Of a stretch of DNA of 9,674 nt, positions 1 through 7,474 are shown piece after piece. Source of the DNA: an uncultured Myxococcales bacterium (GTDB lineage: Bacteria; Myxococcota_A; UBA9042); NCBI GenBank assembly GCA_937915965.1, contig CALGHC010000588.1, forward strand, positions 1-9,674, read 5' to 3'. Below the pieces are notes generated by a model. That model did no database searches and was not told where the DNA came from. It was given only the letters and a program-made list of their open reading frames with translations. The translations under genes and the position numbers were made by a program. Within the stretch, counting starts at the first letter, position 1. Every line of letters starts with the position of its first letter.

Positions 1-1
1 C

Positions 2-253
2 TGGTCCGTCGTCTCTGTCCTGGCAGTGGTCGCGTTGCTGCTCGCGTGGTGGCGGCGCCCTCGGTTTGCGCCCGACGGCGAGCCGCTGGACCTGGAGGCG
101 ATCGCGGCCGCAGGCGAGGCCGCCCTGCTGGCGGAACGGCAGTGGCGGTCGCCGCGTGGCCCCGTCGGCGCGGAGATGCGGCAGACCTGGCCAGAAGCCG
201 ATAGCCACCCCGATCAGCCGATCGGCGCCGACGACGATCAGATCTTGCATTGA
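2..253 (+). CDS. C-terminal fragment of an unidentified membrane protein
   Basis: The frame is open from the left edge to a TGA stop at 251-253, so this is the 3' end of a gene that begins outside the window; 83 residues are visible. The first visible residues form a hydrophobic stretch (about residues 2-16, rich in V, L and A) followed at once by WWRRPR, which looks like the end of a transmembrane helix with a positively charged cytoplasmic flank. The rest is an Ala/Glu/Asp/Pro-rich hydrophilic tail with no motif I recognise. A GTG at 26-28 could act as a start, but it would cut through the hydrophobic segment, so an upstream start is more likely. The next gene follows 35 bp later on the same strand, so the two may be cotranscribed. 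I do not recognise the family. Confidence 0.5.
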   Translation, partial: WSVVSVLAVVALLLAWWRRPRFAPDGEPLDLEAIAAAGEAALLAERQWRSPRGPVGAEMRQTWPEADSHPDQPIGADDDQILH

Positions 254-288
254 CACGCCCGCCGTCGGTGCGCTAGGCAAGGCGGCCG

Positions 289-1560
289 ATGGCCCATGGC
301 ATGACGCACAACGCGCCAAACGTTCCAGGGCGGCCCGAGAGCTGGTCGATGAGCCAAGCGCCGATCCCCCTGCGACCTCACCTCCTGCGCCGGGCCCACC
401 TGCGGGTTCTGGTCGCCGGAATGGATCTCGCCCAGTCCTCGTTGGCGCGACGGGACGTACTGCGTGCGGCAGGGCGGTTCTTCGGCCGGCCGTTCCGCTC
501 TGCGCAGACGCTCTCCGATCACCTCAACGAGAGCGACGCCCACAGCCACTTCTACCCGTGGTTGCTGTGGGACGCGCGGTTGGGCGAGGCCCCCTTGGGC
601 GCGCGCATGATGGAGCGCTGGCCTCCCTCTTCCGCCGAGCGACTCATCCTCTGCCGGTTGCTTGAGACCGAGGTCGATGTGTACCAGGTCAACGGCAGCA
701 ACGCCCACGCCACGGTGCTTGAGCATCTGGCGACCGGACGATGCGTGCCGGTGTGTGAACCGGTGCTGCAGGTCACAGCTGTCGAAAGGGAGATCCTGAT
801 CGCCCGGGTGGTCGAACTCGAAGATATCGCTCTGCTCGATGCCGTGCACGCCTGCTTGCCGGCGCCGGCCCGGCGTGGCCTGATCCGCGCAGGCCGGCGG
901 CTGCCGGGCCTTGTCCGCGAGGCCCGTCTGGCGCATCTGCTGCGCGCATCTGGTCGGGCACTCGACCGCATCAATCGCCAGACCGTCCGTCTTACGGGTC
1001 CCGCCGGCGAACCGTGGATGCGGGCAACCGTGGTCTTCGCCATCGAACAACCACTGGCGCTGCGTCGCTCCCTCGGCCGTCTCGCCGCGGCCGGTCACCT
1101 GCTGGAGCGCGGCTCGTCACGCTACGCGATCGCGGACGACACCTTCGGCCCGACCGGAGCGACGATCCGCGTGCATGGCGAACGCCTGTACGCGACGACC
1201 ACGTCGGTGCAGCGCTGCCGCGAGCTGCGCGCGTGCGTCGAGGAGGGCGGCGACGGAGTTCGGTTCCTGTGCACGCTGTATCGCGACCTTGAGGAGCTAA
1301 TCGACCCCTCGCAGTGGGACGAGCGTGAGGAGGGCGAGCTGCAGTCAGTTCTGCAGGACTGGGTCGACGAGGTCCTCGCCCGTTTCCCCGATACGCCGCA
1401 GGCATCGCTTGGCGACATCACGCCCCGCGAGGCTGTCAGAACCCGCCGTGGACGCAATCAGGTGCTGGCGCTGCTGCGTACGGTCGAGCAGATCTCAGAA
1501 GTCGCCGGCCCGAGCTACAGCCGCGCGGTGGCGACGATCTGGAGCGATCTGACGCGCTAA
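289..1560 (+). CDS. SEC-C-family-like protein without the SEC-C metal-binding tail
   Basis: A soluble 423-residue protein with no signal peptide or membrane segment. Its layout resembles the body of the large, poorly characterised SEC-C-type protein family. Residues 90-101 (PWLLWDARLGEA) match the WFLFDYRL-like motif. Residues 114-135 resemble the 'ls..er.lL..l..s..slYeV' segment, and 142-175 the 'lrdll.G......E......gd.l.aRvv' segment. Residues 292-318 (GERLYATTTSVQRCRE region) resemble a beta-hairpin and helix seen in the same proteins. Residues 375-400 carry LGDITPREAVRTRRGR, close to the common LGGKTPREAxRTPxGR motif near their C-termini. The protein then ends at residue 423 with no Cys-rich SEC-C tail. 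The ATG at 289 is chosen for the AAGG at 279-282, 6 nt upstream; ATGs at 301 and 349 are alternatives, and residues 1-25 look poorly conserved. The family assignment is from remembered motifs, and the molecular function is unknown. Confidence 0.75.
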   Translation: MAHGMTHNAPNVPGRPESWSMSQAPIPLRPHLLRRAHLRVLVAGMDLAQSSLARRDVLRAAGRFFGRPFRSAQTLSDHLNESDAHSHFYPWLLWDARLGEAPLGARMMERWPPSSAERLILCRLLETEVDVYQVNGSNAHATVLEHLATGRCVPVCEPVLQVTAVEREILIARVVELEDIALLDAVHACLPAPARRGLIRAGRRLPGLVREARLAHLLRASGRALDRINRQTVRLTGPAGEPWMRATVVFAIEQPLALRRSLGRLAAAGHLLERGSSRYAIADDTFGPTGATIRVHGERLYATTTSVQRCRELRACVEEGGDGVRFLCTLYRDLEELIDPSQWDEREEGELQSVLQDWVDEVLARFPDTPQASLGDITPREAVRTRRGRNQVLALLRTVEQISEVAGPSYSRAVATIWSDLTR

Positions 1561-1596
1561 TCCAAGGGCGTCCGCGCCGAGGGAGGCCGCCAGCCG

Positions 1597-1857
1597 CTAC
1601 GAGCCGTCGGCCTCGAAGGCCTTGCAGAACACCGGCTGCCCACGCTCGTCGACACCATCGACGGCGCCGCTGAGGCCCTCGTTGGGCCATCCGACCGTGC
1701 AGCGGCCGGACTTGTGGTCGACGTAGACGCAGCCGTCGCAGCGGAAGACCAAGCCAAAGCGCTCCACATCCCTGCGAAAATCAGCGTTGACCTCATCGCG
1801 ATCGTCACCGCGCACGACATCGGGCATGAAGCGCGGCCGAGTGCGCGGCCGGCTCAT
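1597..1857 (-). CDS. Small four-cysteine protein, putative metal binding
   Basis: An 86-residue protein read leftward from ATG 1857-1855 to a stop at 1599-1597. It has four cysteines at residues 40, 43, 53 and 78 in the pattern C-x2-C-x9-C-x24-C, with local motifs FRCDGCVYVD, GRCTVGWPNE and VFCKAFE. The spacing suggests a single Zn or Fe-S site. The N-terminal RPRFMPDVV and the FCKxFE end recall short conserved hypothetical proteins of deltaproteobacteria, but I cannot name a family. There is no signal peptide, so it should be cytoplasmic. Its ATG overlaps the stop of the upstream lipoprotein gene as ATGA, which supports both reading frames and suggests translational coupling; no Shine-Dalgarno was needed to choose the start. 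M11 is an alternative start. Its stop faces the stop of the + strand gene across 36 bp. Confidence 0.75.
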   Translation of the reverse strand: MSRPRTRPRFMPDVVRGDDRDEVNADFRRDVERFGLVFRCDGCVYVDHKSGRCTVGWPNEGLSGAVDGVDERGQPVFCKAFEADGS

Positions 1858-2666
1858 CGTTGCAGCTCGGCGAGGTAGCGACCGACCCGCTTGATTCTGG
1901 GCAGATCGCCACCGCGGTCGAGCCTGACGGCCACGGCAAAGGCGTCGTCGGCTGCCTTGTTGCCGAGGAGGGCGTATCCGACAGCGCGCAACAACGCCTG
2001 CGAGACGCCGCCGCTACGGGTTCCGATCCACGCTTCGACGACCTGGGGGAGACCGTCGCGGTCGAGGAGCGCCACCGCCATCGCGGTACGCATGGGAAGT
2101 GTACCGTCCAATCCAGCAGCAACGGCGACGAAGCGGATCGCGATGTCTGGCCTGGCGGCCCGCACACAGGCGTCGACCGCCAGACGCCGCCACGAAGGAC
2201 CGGGCGCGAAGAGCTCGGCGCGTACCTCGAGCAGCGCGTCCGAGCCGGAGACGTAGCGACTCATGAAGCGTTCGATGCCGTCCACGTTGGCCCGACGACG
2301 CTCCGGCCCGTAGAAGAGCGCAGCCCCTTCGTGCAGCAATCGGTCGAGCAGGCTGGCGCTACCCGTGCAAGCAGCGAGGAATCGCTGACCGCGCCAGGCG
2401 GCGAGCAGGCGCCGGGTCTCCGGGCGCCGCCAGACCGGATCGTCGATATGAGGCGAAAGCGGTTGCAGGTCGACGAGAATGGCCCGTGGAATGGAGAACC
2501 GGGTGGGACGCGACGTCGCGGCGGGCCTGCACGCCGCAAGCTCCGGCATCAGCGACAGCGTCAGGATGACCAGCCCAGCAAGCGCAGCGGCACGATTGAC
2601 GGACCGCGTTGGTCTGGCGCGATTGGCTCGGGCCTCTTGCCGCTTGCGTGATTTGGTCGGTCGCAT
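1854..2666 (-). CDS. Predicted lipoprotein of unknown function
   Basis: A 270-residue protein read leftward. The N-terminus has a long, very basic n-region (residues 1-26, many R and K), a hydrophobic core (about 27-42) and a lipobox LAAC with Cys at residue 46, so signal peptidase II cleavage and lipid attachment are predicted. The +2 residue is Arg, so there is no Asp inner-membrane retention signal. The n-region is longer than usual, but no later in-frame start precedes the hydrophobic core. The mature part (47-270) looks mostly helical and rich in Ala, Arg and Leu, with short helix pairs (for example DALLEVRAELFAPGP and RRLAVDACVRAA), possibly a helical-repeat fold; this is inference. I do not recognise a domain. 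The gene is followed by the four-cysteine gene with an ATGA overlap and diverges from the ABC operon. No good Shine-Dalgarno is visible before the ATG, so the start is moderately sure. Confidence 0.68.
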   Translation of the reverse strand: MRPTKSRKRQEARANRARPTRSVNRAAALAGLVILTLSLMPELAACRPAATSRPTRFSIPRAILVDLQPLSPHIDDPVWRRPETRRLLAAWRGQRFLAACTGSASLLDRLLHEGAALFYGPERRRANVDGIERFMSRYVSGSDALLEVRAELFAPGPSWRRLAVDACVRAARPDIAIRFVAVAAGLDGTLPMRTAMAVALLDRDGLPQVVEAWIGTRSGGVSQALLRAVGYALLGNKAADDAFAVAVRLDRGGDLPRIKRVGRYLAELQR

Positions 2667-2943
2667 GGAAACACCAACAGGAAGTGACCACCGCGCGCCT
2701 TGACAGCGGCGGCTGCCATCCTAACGTTTCGGCGGCCTGAGGGACACCGCTGGTTGCTCGACACCACTCTTGTGGGCTTGTTTACGGTCAGACTTGATGG
2801 TTCGAGGACGGACAGCGGGAAGAAACTGGTGGCGTTGGTTGTTGCAACGCGCCGGGAGCGCATCACGACCGCATCCCGACACAGGGATGGGCCGGACGCG
2901 AACCCCGTGAGCCCCTGCGATCCAGACGACGCGAGGATGCGAC
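2667..2943. promoter_or_regulatory. Divergent intergenic region, likely carries promoters for both flanking units
   Basis: These 277 bp separate the leftward lipoprotein gene from the rightward ABC operon, so promoters for both are expected here. The middle (about 2760-2850) is less GC-rich than the flanking genes. I found no convincing pair of -35 and -10 boxes. A TTGACA at 2700-2705 lacks a good -10 at 16-18 bp, and TTGTGG (2770-2775) with CTTGAT (2793-2798) is only a weak match. An inverted repeat GCGTTG-N7-CAACGC lies at 2832-2850. The ATPase gene has GAGG at 2933-2936, 7 nt before its ATG. Open frames crossing this interval look like shadows. The regulatory role comes from position, not from recognised boxes. 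Confidence 0.45.
2832..2850. repeat. Short inverted repeat, possible operator
   Basis: Two perfect 6-bp arms, GCGTTG (2832-2837) and CAACGC (2845-2850), flank a 7-bp spacer and lie about 94 bp before the ATPase start. The location is suitable for a dimeric repressor site or a small hairpin. Arms this short arise often by chance in GC-rich DNA, so the call rests mostly on position. Confidence 0.2.
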
Positions 2944-3906
<963 letters not shown>

Positions 3907-3976
3907 GGCCCCACGGCACCCCGCCGCGACGTCCACCCGCCGCCGAATCGGCACGACAGAAAGCACTGAGGTTGCG

Positions 3977-4708
3977 ATGAAGCAGGTCCTGACAATCGCC
4001 CGGCGCGAACTCGCCGCCATCTTCGACTCACCGATCGCCTACATCGCGGCGATCGTCTTCCTCGTTGCCACGAGCTTGATGTTCTTTTTTGGCATCGACG
4101 GCAGCGAGGACTTCTTCGGAGCGCGCGAGGCGACGCTTCGTCCACTCTTTGACCACGCCCCGTGGGTCCTCGCCGTCATCTTGCCGGCGGTGACGATGCG
4201 TTTGATCAGCGAGGAGAAGAAGTCGGGTACGCTTGAGCTGCTCGTCACGCTGCCGGTGAGCGATCTGCAGATCGTCCTGGGCAAGCTGCTCGGGTCGGTC
4301 GGCTTCTTGTGCATCGCCCTGTCGCTCACGCTGGTCTTCCCCCTGATCATCGCGAGCGTCGGCGCTCCGGACCTGGGCGCGGCGATTGGCGGCTACATCG
4401 GCCTGCTGCTGATCGGCACGACCTTCCTCGCGCTGGGCCTGATGACCTCGACCTGGACACAGAACCAGATCGTCGCGTTCATCCTCGGTTTGCTGTTGTG
4501 CGTGTTCTTCTGGACCGCGACGGATGCGCTGATCAAGCTCGCCTTCGAGCGACCGCCAGCCGCACTACAACTTCTGGATTTCCGCACGCATTTCAACGCA
4601 TTTGCCAGGGGCGTCGTCGATATCCGTGATGTCCTGTACTTCGTCAGCGTGACCGCGGTGGCCGTCGTCGCGTCGACCTACTCCCTGAAGTCGCGCAACT
4701 GGAAGTAG
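3977..4708 (+). CDS. ABC-2 type permease, GldF-like
   Basis: A 243-residue inner-membrane protein, the likely membrane-spanning partner of the preceding ATPase. Six hydrophobic segments can be read at about residues 19-40, 56-76, 102-128, 134-157, 165-187 and 216-235. Between the second and third lies RLISEEKKSGTLELLVTLPV (75-94), the characteristic cytoplasmic coupling motif of the GldF/NosY-like ABC-2 branch. The short basic N-terminus (MKQVLTIARRELAAIFDSP) is also typical and would sit in the cytoplasm. The length is normal for the family. GAGG at 3968-3971 precedes the ATG by 5 nt. It starts 70 bp after the ATPase stop and is followed by an unusually long 261-bp gap before the GldG-like gene. 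The substrate cannot be read from the sequence. Confidence 0.92.
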   Translation: MKQVLTIARRELAAIFDSPIAYIAAIVFLVATSLMFFFGIDGSEDFFGAREATLRPLFDHAPWVLAVILPAVTMRLISEEKKSGTLELLVTLPVSDLQIVLGKLLGSVGFLCIALSLTLVFPLIIASVGAPDLGAAIGGYIGLLLIGTTFLALGLMTSTWTQNQIVAFILGLLLCVFFWTATDALIKLAFERPPAALQLLDFRTHFNAFARGVVDIRDVLYFVSVTAVAVVASTYSLKSRNWK

Positions 4709-4760
4709 CGGGGTCAACGACCGCTGCGACAACACCAGGCTGCTCGACCTGTTGGAACTT

Positions 4761-4940
4761 CTCGACTCTGATCTAAGCCGCTTTTCGCTGCTCTACCCTG
4801 CTCTACCCTGCTCTACCCTGCTCTACACTGCTCTACACTGCTCTACCCTGTTCGGCCCCGTTCGGCCCCGCTAGCCCGTATCGATTCTGCCCCGACCTCG
4901 TTCGTTGCGACCCGACACGGCTCGATCTGATCCGACCGAC
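4761..4940. repeat. Degenerate 10-bp tandem array (about 18 decamer slots)
   Basis: From 4761 to 4940 successive 10-bp blocks keep one register and look like diverged copies of a unit near YTCGACCCYG. Examples are CTCGACTCTG (4761), TTCGGCCCCG (4851 and 4861), CCCGACCTCG (4891), CCCGACACGG (4911), CTCGATCTGA (4921) and TCCGACCGAC (4931). The near-perfect core at 4791-4870 is listed separately. A 10-bp unit is not a multiple of three, and no forward reading frame here looks coding. Adjacent identical copies suggest growth by slippage or unequal exchange. The array fills most of the gap between the permease and GldG-like genes and ends about 20 bp before the latter's Shine-Dalgarno. The outer blocks are weak and depend on accepting several mismatches. 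Confidence 0.6.
4791..4870. repeat. Core tandem decamers: six CTCTACMCTG plus two TTCGGCCCCG
   Basis: Eight contiguous 10-bp units. The first three (4791-4820) and the sixth (4841-4850) are CTCTACCCTG; the fourth and fifth (4821-4840) are CTCTACACTG; the seventh and eighth (4851-4870) are TTCGGCCCCG. The paired identical variants (4-5 and 7-8) indicate recent duplication in steps of exactly 10 bp. The + strand is pyrimidine-rich: in the six CTCTAC-type copies I count 28 C, 18 T, 8 A and 6 G. Such an array is expected to vary in copy number between strains. Confidence 0.92.
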
Positions 4941-4969
4941 CCTCCGATCCCGACCCTCGGGAGGCACAC

Positions 4970-7426
4970 ATGGACCGCAAGACCAAATTCCGCAACCGCA
5001 CCGACGCACTGGTCATGCTGATCGCGACGATCGGCGTGGCGGTGCTGCTCAACGCGGTCTTCGCCAAGACGTCGCTGCGCGCCGACCTGACGCGCAACAA
5101 GATGCATACGCTGTCTGAAGCCAGTATCGAGGCGGCGCGCGCTCTTGAGGGGGTGACGATCGTCGCCTACATCTCCAAGCGGATGCCCGAGGTGGTGCCA
5201 ACGCCGCAGGGCGATGTGCCGCTCAAGGGAATCGACCGCGCGTTCCGCGACAAGCTTGAGGAGTACCTCAACGCGTCAAACGGCGGAATCCGCCTGATCT
5301 ACGCCGACACCGACACGCCCAACGGCGGCACGATCGAGGAACAGGCCGAAGCAGCGAAGCTAGAGCCGTTCTCGTCGACCGACGCCAAGGTCGCCGACGG
5401 TCGTCTGAAGTTCGAAAAGTACGCACTGGGCTGCACGATCCACTACAAGAGCGTGAGCGAGGTGCTGCCAAAGGCGATCCAGCCGGGCTTCTTCGAGTTC
5501 GAGATCAGCAAGCGCCTGCTGCGCCTCAAGGAGAAGTACGACAACTCCAAGCTGATGGCCGACCTCCTCGACAGCGGCAAGAAGATCCAGGAGGCCGCCA
5601 AGGCCTGCAACCAGAAGGTCCAGGACGCCTCGAAGGTCGAAGAGGGCGAACAGCAAGCTGGCTTGTCCTTGCAGGGCGAGCAGGATCCCTCCCAGAAGAT
5701 GCTCGCGGCCCTGCAGGCCAACAAGAAGACCATCGAAGAGGCCTGTATGCCGGTAGGCAGCCTCGTCGAGAGCGAGGGCGCCAAGCTCAACGGGCGCAAC
5801 GAGTTCGTCGACAACCTCGTGGCGTCGGCCAGCCAGTTTGCCAAGGTATACGGCGAGCTGATCCGCTACATGGACGGCGGCGGCGAGCAGGGCGGTGTCC
5901 CGGCGAATGTGGCCGTCGCGCAGTTGACCACGATCCTCGGTCAACTCTACGCCGAGGTCGACAGCCGCCACACGACCCTGACCGACAGCCCCGGCCAGCG
6001 AAAGATCGGTTTCCTCTGTGGGCACCACGAGTTCTGCCCGTTCCGCGATCCGTCGCCGCTGGTCCAGCCGCAGATGCAGATGATGCTGCAGAACAACCAG
6101 ATGATGCAGCAGATCGTGCAGACGGCTGAGCAGATCGCCCAGTCCATCGATCAAACCAATGAGCGCATCGGCGACGGTCTGTTCGTCAAGCGCGGCTTCT
6201 CGATCAAGCAGGTCGATTCGGATACGCCCTTCCCCGACGATATCGCCGCCCTGATCATCTACGCGCCCCGCAAGCCGCTGACCGAGTACGACCGCTACCA
6301 GGTCGATCAGTTCCTGCTCGGTGGCCGCCCGGTGGTGATCCTCGCGCAGCAGTACGAGGTGGCGCTGCAGAACATGTCGCCGCCCTCGGAGCTCGGCCAG
6401 GACGTCAAGCTCGATCACACCGCCCTCTCCCGGACTGAGAGCGACATGGGGACCTTCCTCAGCGCCTATGGCGTCGAGCTGAGCGACGAGCTGGTCCTCG
6501 ACTCCAAGCGGGTCGAAACGGTCCGCGTGACCCAGTTTGTCAACCGCGGCGGCCTGCGATTCCAGACCCAGCAGGACTTCCCGTACGCGCTGATCCCGGT
6601 AGCCGTCGATTTTGACCGAAGCCACGCCCTGACCCGCTCGATCCAGAGCCTGGCCCTGCCCTACACGACCACTGTCGAGCCCTCCAAGGAGTTGGCCGCC
6701 AACGACAAGTTCGAGATCTCCCGGCTCGTCCAGTCATCCGACTCGTCGCTCAAGAAGAACAAGGACATTCCGCTGCTGCCGCCCGCCCTCAAGACGTTGG
6801 TGCTCGGCGAGCAGGCGACGGGGCCGCACACGCTGGCGCTGTCCGTCCGAGGCCCCTTCACGTCAGCCTTCAAGGGCAAGCCTGTGCCACAGGAGCCCAA
6901 GTCGAACAAGCCCAAGAATCCCAACGACCCCTTTGCCAAGCCCGACAAGACCGACGACCAGCGTGCAGCGGACTACGAGCTCGCCAAGCGTCGATTCAAG
7001 GAGACCGGCGAGGGCAAGCTGCTGGTGGTCGCATCGAACCTGGGCATCGAAGGGCTGAGCCGCGCGTCGGTCCTGACCGACTTCAACGCGGCACAGCTGA
7101 CCAAGTTCAGCGTCGAAGCCTTGGAGAGCTACCAGCGTTGGCAGGCGAACTTCCAGAACTGGCAGATCCGCATCGGCCAGGTCTCGCACCTGCTGCCCGA
7201 CAACCTGCGTTTCCTCTTCAACGTTCTTGACTGGGCCAACTCGCACGAGGCGCTGGTCGACATCCGCTCGAAGGGCGACTCGCGCACGCCGATGGAACAG
7301 CTCGACGATGGCGAAGCGCAGAAGCTGCGGCTCTCAGCGATCGTCGGTGTGCCGTTGCTGCTGGTGTTGTTCGGGTTCGGCCGTTTCGAGCTGCGCCGCC
7401 GTCGAGCCGCCGGGATGAAGGTCTAG
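4970..7426 (+). CDS. GldG-like ABC transporter auxiliary protein (large periplasmic subunit)
   Basis: An 818-residue protein anchored at both ends in the inner membrane: one helix at about residues 13-32 after a basic start, one at about 787-805 followed by the cytoplasmic ELRRRRRAAG tail. The body between them would be periplasmic. After the first helix comes ADLTRNKMHTLSEAS (38-52), the hallmark DLT-x-n-LS motif of GldG-type proteins. GFLCGHHEF (347-355) matches their conserved GH-x-E strand. Residues 428-459 (LIIYAPRKPLTEYDRYQVDQ onward) match the core of the ABC-type auxiliary domain. NVLDWANSHE and the IRSK segment (751-768) are the usual pre-helix motif. It is longer than typical GldG proteins: residues about 186-345 look like a mostly helical insertion, 366-400 is Gln/Met-rich, and 633-665 is a Pro/Lys-rich linker. 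The start is fixed by GGGAGG at 4959-4964, 5 nt upstream. It should act with the preceding permease and ATPase and the DUF4340 protein that follows. Confidence 0.9.
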   Translation: MDRKTKFRNRTDALVMLIATIGVAVLLNAVFAKTSLRADLTRNKMHTLSEASIEAARALEGVTIVAYISKRMPEVVPTPQGDVPLKGIDRAFRDKLEEYLNASNGGIRLIYADTDTPNGGTIEEQAEAAKLEPFSSTDAKVADGRLKFEKYALGCTIHYKSVSEVLPKAIQPGFFEFEISKRLLRLKEKYDNSKLMADLLDSGKKIQEAAKACNQKVQDASKVEEGEQQAGLSLQGEQDPSQKMLAALQANKKTIEEACMPVGSLVESEGAKLNGRNEFVDNLVASASQFAKVYGELIRYMDGGGEQGGVPANVAVAQLTTILGQLYAEVDSRHTTLTDSPGQRKIGFLCGHHEFCPFRDPSPLVQPQMQMMLQNNQMMQQIVQTAEQIAQSIDQTNERIGDGLFVKRGFSIKQVDSDTPFPDDIAALIIYAPRKPLTEYDRYQVDQFLLGGRPVVILAQQYEVALQNMSPPSELGQDVKLDHTALSRTESDMGTFLSAYGVELSDELVLDSKRVETVRVTQFVNRGGLRFQTQQDFPYALIPVAVDFDRSHALTRSIQSLALPYTTTVEPSKELAANDKFEISRLVQSSDSSLKKNKDIPLLPPALKTLVLGEQATGPHTLALSVRGPFTSAFKGKPVPQEPKSNKPKNPNDPFAKPDKTDDQRAADYELAKRRFKETGEGKLLVVASNLGIEGLSRASVLTDFNAAQLTKFSVEALESYQRWQANFQNWQIRIGQVSHLLPDNLRFLFNVLDWANSHEALVDIRSKGDSRTPMEQLDDGEAQKLRLSAIVGVPLLLVLFGFGRFELRRRRAAGMKV

Positions 7427-7474
7427 CGCCAGCGCCAACGCGCGTCCTGGCTCGACCGCTAGGGAGGAAGAGAG

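Noticed and set aside
238..1098. 286-codon open frame on the - strand
   Set aside because: It overlaps the SEC-C-like gene on the opposite strand. The + strand product has recognisable family motifs and this one has none.
1860..2651. 263-codon open frame on the + strand
   Set aside because: It mirrors the lipoprotein gene. The - strand frame has a signal sequence with lipobox and an ATGA overlap with a second plausible gene; the + frame has neither.
2700..2705. TTGACA as a -35 box
   Set aside because: No -10-like hexamer sits 16-18 bp downstream (the best is TAACGT, 3 of 6), so it is probably chance.
4707..4725. Hairpin overlapping the permease stop codon as a terminator
   Set aside because: The stem is short with a two-base bulge and no T-tract follows.
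6017..6037. CGHHEFC as a metal-binding site in the GldG-like protein
   Set aside because: The GH-x-E part aligns with a conserved structural strand of the family, so the local Cys and His cluster does not by itself indicate a metal site.
5360..6625. 421-codon open frame on the - strand
   Set aside because: It is antisense to the GldG-like gene, is Leu/Val/Asp/Gly/His-rich and low in complexity, and carries no recognisable domain.
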